DNA from: DASTCC01 sp035711465
GTDB lineage: Bacteria > Acidobacteriota > Vicinamibacteria > Vicinamibacterales > SCN-69-37
DNA: 23,204 nt
Reading direction: 5' to 3'
Assembly: GCA_035711465.1 (NCBI GenBank)
Contig: DASTCC010000171.1
Location: 1-23,204, forward strand
The position numbers and the translations under genes were made by a program. Of the stretch, positions 18,806 to 23,204 are shown piece after piece. The stretch's first letter is position 1; every line of letters starts with the position of its first letter. The notes beneath the pieces are model-generated. The model had not been told where the DNA came from. It saw only the letters and a list, made by a program, of their open reading frames with translations, and ran no database searches.

Positions 18806-19522
18806 ATGATCGTCCGTCCTGATCGCGGCGAGCTGTGGCTGATCACCCAGCCCGATCATGCGCTGCTGGCGCACCTGGTGATGGCGCAGTGGCGGTCCGG
18901 CGGGCTCGAGGCGCATCCGCGGCGGGCGTCGATTCTTCACGCCGTCGCCGAGCACGACAACGGCTGGCGCGAGGTCGATCTGGCGCCGACGGTCGACGCC
19001 GACGGTCGGCTGCACGACTTCGTCAGCGCGCCGCTCGATCTCCGCCAGGGCGTCTGGCCGCGCGCGATCGATCGGCTGAGCGGCGATCGCTGGGCGGCGG
19101 CGCTCGTCGCCGAGCATGCGCTCGCCATCCACCACCGCTTTCACAGCGAGCCGGCGTGGTTCGAGTTCTTCGACGCGATGGAACAGCGGCGTAACGCACT
19201 CGTCAATCGCGCCCGCCGATCGCTCGAGGATCTCGCCGCCGACTACACCTTCGTCCGCCTCGCGGACCTGATGTCGCTCGTCTTCTGCAACGCCTGGACC
19301 GAGGTGCAGCGCTGCGGCGATTTCACCATCCGCCTCCAGGGCGATCGCCGCGTCGTCGTCAGTCCGGATCCGTTCGGCGGCCAGACGATCGCGATCGCGG
19401 TGCCGGCGCGTGTCATTCCAGCGCGGCCGTATCGATCGGTGGCCGAGGTCACCGCGGCGCTGGCTGGAGCGCGCTGGGCGCGGCTCGCCGGCACGATCAG
19501 CGGCGGGCGTCCGCCGAACTGA
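18806..19522 (+). CDS. DUF3891 family protein
   Basis: A 238-residue soluble protein of the DUF3891 family, whose biochemical role is not established. Family features are the opening MIVRPDRGELWLITQPDHALLA (QPDHA, His18) and the block ILHAVAEHDNGW (about 43-54) with His45, His50 and Asp51, reminiscent of an HD-type metal site. Further conserved-looking His104, His109-His110 and Asp154 occur in the helical part. A metal-dependent hydrolase-like fold is inference from these His/Asp pairs. The start at 18806 gives the family's usual N-terminus; longer in-frame starts run through the palindromic repeat. Its last 26 bases overlap the end of the convergent decarboxylase gene. Confidence 0.85.
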   Translation: MIVRPDRGELWLITQPDHALLAHLVMAQWRSGGLEAHPRRASILHAVAEHDNGWREVDLAPTVDADGRLHDFVSAPLDLRQGVWPRAIDRLSGDRWAAALVAEHALAIHHRFHSEPAWFEFFDAMEQRRNALVNRARRSLEDLAADYTFVRLADLMSLVFCNAWTEVQRCGDFTIRLQGDRRVVVSPDPFGGQTIAIAVPARVIPARPYRSVAEVTAALAGARWARLAGTISGGRPPN

Positions 19523-21017
19523 ACTCGCCGGCGGGGCGCAGCGCCTGATCGACGGCGCGTCCCGTTCTGACCACAATGTCCGGCAGCGCCTCGACGTCGC
19601 TCGCCGCGGTGTGGAAGTTGACGATGCAGGCGCGCAGCACGTAGCGGCCGCGGATCACCGCGTTCGAGACGAAGGCCTCGCCGCCGCGCTGCAGCCGATC
19701 CAGCAGCGCCGCGTTCAGCTTGTTCAGGTACGCCTCGATGTCGTCGCGCCCGGCGCTGGGGGCGAGTGCCGCCGGCACGAATCGAAACGTCGTGATGCTC
19801 AGGCTGGTCGTCAGCCACTCGAGCTCCGGCGTCCGCCGGACCGCCTCCGCCAGCGCTCGCGCCAGCGCGATGTCGTCGCCGATCATCCGGCGGTAGCCGG
19901 ACGCTCCAGCCTGCCGGAGCGCCAGCCACACCTTGAGGGCGCGGAAACCGCGCGAGTTCTGCGGCCCGAAGTCGACGAAGTTCGTCGCCTCTTCCTCGAA
20001 GTGGTAGTAGGGCGGATGGTACGCGAACGCGGCGCGAAGGCGCGCGGGATCGCGGACGAGCGCGCAGCCGGCTTCGAGCGGCGCGTAGAGCCACTTGTGC
20101 GGATCGACGGCCACGGAGTCCGCGCGCGAGAGCGCGCGCAGATCGGCCGGTGCGTCCGCGGCCGCGGCCCCGAAGCCGCCGTAGGCGCCGTCGACATGGA
20201 ACCAGAGACCCTGCGCCTCGCACAGGTCCGCGATGGCCGGCAGCGGATCGATGGCGCCGGTGCTCACCGATCCGGCGGTGCCGACGACCAGCAGGGGCAG
20301 GACGCCGAGGGCGCGATCGGCGGCGATGCGACCCTCCAGGGCGGCGACGTCCATGCGCAGATCGGCGTCGGTCTCGATCCAGCGAATGGCGTCGGTGCCG
20401 AAGCCGAAGAGGTCCGCGGCTTTCTGGATCCAGGTGTGCGTTTCCGCCGACGCGTAGATGGCGATGCGGGGCCGATCGCCGCCGAGGCCTTCGCCGCGCA
20501 CGTTCCAGGTCGCGCCGGCCGTGCGCGCGGCCAGCACGCACACGAAGTTCGCCATGTTCCCGCCGCTCACCAGCAGGCCGCCGGCCGTTTCCGGAAACCC
20601 GATCAGCTGCGCGATCCACCGGACCGTCTGCGTTTCGATCTCGGTCGCCGCCGGCGACAGGATCCAGGCGCCGACGTTGGGGTTCATCGCCGCTCCGAGA
20701 AAATCGCCGAGGATGCCGATCGGCGCCGGCGGCGCCGTGATGTAGCCGAAGAAGCGCGGATGCCCGTTGACGAGCGAGTGCGCCGCCAGGCGATCGGCGG
20801 CATCGCGCACGAGTGCGGCGGGATCGGCGCCGTGTTCCGGCAGCGGGCCGTCGAGACCGAGCGCGGCCCGCACCGCCGACGGCGACTCGTCGCGCGTCAC
20901 CGGCCCCGCCGGCATCGTCGCGAGGATCTCGGCGATGCGATCGACGAGCGCGTGACCGATCGTGCGGAACGTCTCCGCTGACATCTCGATCGGCGCGTCG
21001 CGACGCCGGCCGCTCAT
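19497..21017 (-). CDS. Group II pyridoxal-phosphate-dependent amino acid decarboxylase
   Basis: A 506-residue cytosolic PLP enzyme of the aromatic-amino-acid/glutamate decarboxylase superfamily (group II, PF00282-type), expected to turn an L-amino acid into the amine plus CO2. Visible landmarks: the N-terminal region with HPRFFGYITAPP (about 86-97); SGGNMANFVCVLAAR (about 151-165), the phosphate-binding region; THTW with His194, the residue that stacks on the cofactor ring; HVDGAYGG with Asp276, which pairs with the pyridine nitrogen; and DPHKWLYAPLEAG with Lys308, the Schiff-base lysine. The catalytic-loop region reads HPPYYHF (about 334-340). Substrate specificity cannot be read from sequence alone. 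The start at 21017 overlaps the deacetylase stop (ATGA), showing translational coupling; a longer start at 21104 would lie inside that gene. Confidence 0.93.
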   Translation of the reverse strand: MSGRRRDAPIEMSAETFRTIGHALVDRIAEILATMPAGPVTRDESPSAVRAALGLDGPLPEHGADPAALVRDAADRLAAHSLVNGHPRFFGYITAPPAPIGILGDFLGAAMNPNVGAWILSPAATEIETQTVRWIAQLIGFPETAGGLLVSGGNMANFVCVLAARTAGATWNVRGEGLGGDRPRIAIYASAETHTWIQKAADLFGFGTDAIRWIETDADLRMDVAALEGRIAADRALGVLPLLVVGTAGSVSTGAIDPLPAIADLCEAQGLWFHVDGAYGGFGAAAADAPADLRALSRADSVAVDPHKWLYAPLEAGCALVRDPARLRAAFAYHPPYYHFEEEATNFVDFGPQNSRGFRALKVWLALRQAGASGYRRMIGDDIALARALAEAVRRTPELEWLTTSLSITTFRFVPAALAPSAGRDDIEAYLNKLNAALLDRLQRGGEAFVSNAVIRGRYVLRACIVNFHTAASDVEALPDIVVRTGRAVDQALRPAGEFSSADARR

Positions 21018-21850
21018 CGTCCGGCCTTCTCCCGCAGGCCTTCGAACAGATCGGTTTCGCGATGCCGGCCGCCGTTGACCAGGCTCATCGCGCGGTAGAA
21101 GCACTGCCGGCCCCAGAGCGTCGCGTGCTCGTCAACGCTGAGCGATGGCAGATTCGGATACGACTCAATCTGCGACGCGTGGCAGCGCACCGCGCGCCAC
21201 ACCGTGCCGGCATACGCGCGCGCGTCGATTTCCGTGGTGATCGACCATTCCGGCCAGGCGACGACGCGGCGGTCGCCGTCGTCGACGCGGGTGACGATTT
21301 CGTGAAAGGCGTGCTGGTAGAGTCTCCAGATCGCCTCCGGCCAGGCCATGAAGTAGAGCTTCTCGACGACGTGGGGCGCGTGGGGCGGGCCCTCGGCGTC
21401 GACCTGGAATGCCGGATCGGCCGCGGCGACGACGGCCGCGGTCGTGAACTGCGAGATCGCGATGTGATCCGGATGCCCGTAGGCGCCGTCGGGCGGGAAC
21501 GTGATCACGACCTGCGGCCGGAGGCGGCGCAGCTCGGCGGCGATCCGGCGAATCGCGCGCCGGGGCTCGGCCCGATCGAGATCCCTGTCCTCGTAGTCGA
21601 AGAGCACCAGGTCGCGCACCTGAAGGGCCGTCGCGGCGGCGCGCAGCTCCTCCGCACGAAGCCGGGCGAGCGCGGCCTTGCCGGGGTGCTCCGGCGGATC
21701 GCGGTGGCCCTTGAACCGTCCGCTCTGCCCGCGCGTGGCGGTGACGAGCGAGACCTCGACGCCTTCAGCGGCGTACTTGGCGAGCGTGCCGCCGCAGCCC
21801 AGCGACTCGTCGTCAGGATGCGCGAGCACCGCCATCAATCGAAGAGGCAC
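21014..21850 (-). CDS. PIG-L/MshB-type zinc-dependent deacetylase
   Basis: A 278-residue member of the PIG-L (LmbE-like) deacetylase family, which removes acetyl groups from N-acetylglucosamine-type conjugates; bacillithiol (BshB) and mycothiol (MshB) enzymes belong here. The zinc motif AHPDDE gives His11 and Asp14 with catalytic Asp13, and GAYGHPDHI (about 122-130) supplies His126, Asp128 and His129, as in MshB. A late HASQIES block matches the family's C-terminal His-x-Ser-Gln region. The GTG at 21850 keeps the first beta strand whole (LRLMAVLAHPDD); the ATG five codons later would shorten it. There is no Shine-Dalgarno sequence, and a -10-like hexamer lies six bases upstream, so a leaderless message is likely. 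The decarboxylase overlaps its stop. The natural substrate is unknown. Confidence 0.92.
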   Translation of the reverse strand: MPLRLMAVLAHPDDESLGCGGTLAKYAAEGVEVSLVTATRGQSGRFKGHRDPPEHPGKAALARLRAEELRAAATALQVRDLVLFDYEDRDLDRAEPRRAIRRIAAELRRLRPQVVITFPPDGAYGHPDHIAISQFTTAAVVAAADPAFQVDAEGPPHAPHVVEKLYFMAWPEAIWRLYQHAFHEIVTRVDDGDRRVVAWPEWSITTEIDARAYAGTVWRAVRCHASQIESYPNLPSLSVDEHATLWGRQCFYRAMSLVNGGRHRETDLFEGLREKAGR

Positions 21851-21856
21851 GCCCGG

Positions 21857-21862
21857 ATTGTA
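21857..21862 (-). promoter_or_regulatory. -10-like element, possible leaderless start of the deacetylase
   Basis: TACAAT on the minus strand (five of six matches to TATAAT) ends six bases before the GTG at 21850, with no ribosome binding site between. The spacing is identical to that before the DUF3891 gene. Confidence 0.5.
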
Positions 21863-21899
21863 GTCGGCCGTTCGCGGATCGTCTCCCGCGAAAGCGGTC

Positions 21900-21905
21900 T
21901 AAGAT
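21900..21905 (+). promoter_or_regulatory. -10-like element before the 21914 gene
   Basis: TAAGAT (four of six matches to TATAAT) lies eight bases before the ATG at 21914, again without a Shine-Dalgarno sequence. It shares the 63-base divergent gap with the deacetylase element. Confidence 0.35.
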
Positions 21906-21913
21906 TTCACATC

Positions 21914-22501
21914 ATGCGTACTCTGTGGATCTCAACGGTTCTTGCCGCCGCACTGGCCGGCGGCCAGCAGGCCACTCCGGCCCCCGCCGGCGCCGCGATC
22001 TCCGCGGAGGCGGTGCCGAAGGCCGCGAGAAAGGTGCTCAACAAGCAGTTTCCCGACTGGCAGTTCGCGGCGCTCGACGAGGCCGCCAACGCGGCATGCG
22101 CCGGCGGCCCGCCGACGCTCGGCACCATCGTGCAACTCGATGTCGACAGCGATCTGCGGCCGGACATCGCCGCCGCCGTGCTCACCTCATCGGGGGTCAA
22201 GCTGGTCGTGCTCCTCAATCGCGAGAAGGGCTATCGGGTATTCGATCTCGGCCCGGTCGGCGACAAGGCCGCCGCCGGGACGCTGGCGGTCGCGCCCCGG
22301 GGACAGCGTTACTTGCGTCCGGAGGGCAGAGTCGACGAGTTCTTCAGCAACGCGACGCTGACCCTGCACCGCTGCAACCAGCCGCCGGCCGCGTTCGTGT
22401 GGAACGGCGCGACGTTCGATCAGATCGTCATCGACGGCGGCGCACGGACACAACGCGATTTCGCATTCCCAGCCGACCGAGATCCTGGACGTCGCTGGTG
22501 A
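21914..22501 (+). CDS. Small exported protein with calcium-loop-like motif, unknown function
   Basis: A 195-residue protein I cannot assign to a named family. Residues 1-18 form a signal peptide (MRTLWISTVLAAALAGG). The mature part opens with an Ala/Pro linker, then a predicted helix (AVPKAARKVLNKQFPDW, about 33-49), and a strand-rich domain with Asp76-x-Asp78-x-Asp80 and Asp84 (LDVDSDLRPD), which resembles the calcium loops of FG-GAP/VCBS repeats. Two cysteines, Cys62 and Cys154, could pair outside the cytoplasm. The final 20 or so residues after FVWNGATFDQIVIDGG are basic and look unlike the rest. They are read from DNA that also encodes the end of the convergent crystallin gene, so an original stop may have been lost. 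The start at 21914 gives a clean signal peptide. Confidence 0.75.
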   Translation: MRTLWISTVLAAALAGGQQATPAPAGAAISAEAVPKAARKVLNKQFPDWQFAALDEAANAACAGGPPTLGTIVQLDVDSDLRPDIAAAVLTSSGVKLVVLLNREKGYRVFDLGPVGDKAAAGTLAVAPRGQRYLRPEGRVDEFFSNATLTLHRCNQPPAAFVWNGATFDQIVIDGGARTQRDFAFPADRDPGRRW

Positions 22502-23204
22502 TCGTGACGCAGCGGCCGGCGAACTGGCTGCGGTCGCAGATCTCCCAGATGCCATTGCCGATGACGCGCGCGCTCTGCGCGCGGTTGGCGAAGTCCTGCA
22601 GGCTGGTCATGTTGCGATCGATCGAGAACGCCTGGCCGCTGTAGTTGCGGTTCTCGTAGAGGACCAGCCGGTCGCCCGTGCCCGGCGGCTGATTGCCGCC
22701 GCCGGCGACGGTGACTGGCCGCAACGACGACACCTGCCGCTCGATGCCGTAGGAATCGAGGTCGATGACGTCCGAATCGATGAGAACGCAGTTGCGGTAG
22801 TTGATGTCGCGGCACAGCTGCCACGGCCGGTTGCCGCGCAGCCGCACGCTCATCGCGCGGTCGTTGAAGCTGTAGCGCCGCAGGTCCTCCGCGCCCTCGT
22901 TGAAATCGAGGCTCCGGCCCGTGAAGCGGACCCCGTCGAAGATCTGCAGCTCGGCGCGGTAGCTGCCCCAGCCGCCGCGGCCCCAGCCGCCGTCGCCGCG
23001 CACGCGCCGCAGCGAGGTGACGATGTCGTTCCAGCGAATCGTGTGCAGGTTGGCTTCGATCCCCGAGAACACCTGGCAACGGCCGTTGTAGTTGGCGTGC
23101 TCGCAGAGCTCCCACATCTCGCCGGGCGCGACGCGCAAGCTCGAGATGCGATCGTTGAAACCGTAGCCGCTCAGGTCGGACATATCGGTGCGGAACGTCG
23201 CGTT
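22428..23204 (-). CDS. Beta/gamma-crystallin repeat protein (5' truncated)
   Basis: 258 residues of a protein whose start lies beyond the right edge; the frame is open to base 23204. It is built from repeated Greek-key motifs with the crystallin pattern (aromatic-x-x-x-Tyr/Phe-x-Gly, then Leu and a terminal Ser-Leu/Val). Counting from the edge, one partial motif ends near 25 and full motifs lie at about 30-67, 84-123, 127-163, 180-215 and 220-256. These form three paired domains separated by Gly/Trp-rich (68-83) and Gly/Pro-rich (165-178) linkers. Calcium-type N/D-N/D-x-x-S/T-S sites are intact at Asn17-Asp18..Ser22 and Asn59-Asp60..Ser64 and degraded in the later motifs. Bacterial members are usually exported; no signal peptide is visible because the N-terminus is missing. 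It overlaps the convergent gene by 74 bases. Confidence 0.9.
   Translation of the reverse strand, partial: NATFRTDMSDLSGYGFNDRISSLRVAPGEMWELCEHANYNGRCQVFSGIEANLHTIRWNDIVTSLRRVRGDGGWGRGGWGSYRAELQIFDGVRFTGRSLDFNEGAEDLRRYSFNDRAMSVRLRGNRPWQLCRDINYRNCVLIDSDVIDLDSYGIERQVSSLRPVTVAGGGNQPPGTGDRLVLYENRNYSGQAFSIDRNMTSLQDFANRAQSARVIGNGIWEICDRSQFAGRCVTITSDVQDLGRLGMRNRVVSVRRRR

Overview
The window is GC-rich, tightly packed bacterial chromosome. Two lineage-restricted families point to Acidobacteriota, probably a Vicinamibacteria-like member: three long MacB/FtsX-type permeases with two permease modules and no ATPase gene (the 'acidobacterial duplicated orphan permease' type, one preceded by a PadR regulator) and one VWFA-related acidobacterial secreted protein. 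This assignment rests on family recognition, not on a search. There is no tRNA, rRNA, CRISPR array, transposase or phage gene.

Layout. 1-5713 (+): two hybrid histidine kinases in tandem. The first is cut by the left edge and carries a HAMP-repeat array, a GAF domain, a kinase core and three receivers; the second is receiver-kinase-receiver. 5793-6254 (+): a small exported protein of unknown function. 6442-8902 (-): a two-gene unit encoding a DUF305 lipoprotein and an exported LVIVD-type beta-propeller. 9060-10019 (-): the exported VWFA-related protein. 10419-18653: three orphan permeases; the outer two are on the minus strand and the middle one (+) is translationally coupled to a PadR gene. 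18806-19522 (+): a DUF3891 protein. 19497-21850 (-): a PIG-L/MshB-type zinc deacetylase coupled by an ATGA overlap to a group II PLP decarboxylase. 21914-22501 (+): a small exported protein with a calcium-loop-like motif. 22428-23204 (-): a beta/gamma-crystallin repeat protein cut by the right edge.

The genes do not form one pathway. The shared theme is envelope and sensory biology: signal perception, exported or lipidated proteins, and permeases. The likely functional units are the kinase pair, DUF305-LVIVD, PadR-permease and deacetylase-decarboxylase.

The most distinctive non-coding content is a set of unrelated inverted-repeat elements in the larger gaps: a GGTTCC-rich palindrome with 78-base perfect arms touching a permease stop codon (10151-10419), two tandem 55-base hairpin units (12937-13046), an imperfect palindrome flanked by short direct repeats (6296-6405), a Gly/Ala-codon-like GC palindrome (18714-18789) and a terminator-like hairpin (8993-9036). 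Two start codons also have a -10-like hexamer exactly six bases upstream and no Shine-Dalgarno sequence, which suggests leaderless transcripts. I did not find a convincing new multi-gene defence or biosynthetic system; the repeat elements and the deacetylase-decarboxylase pair are the best leads.
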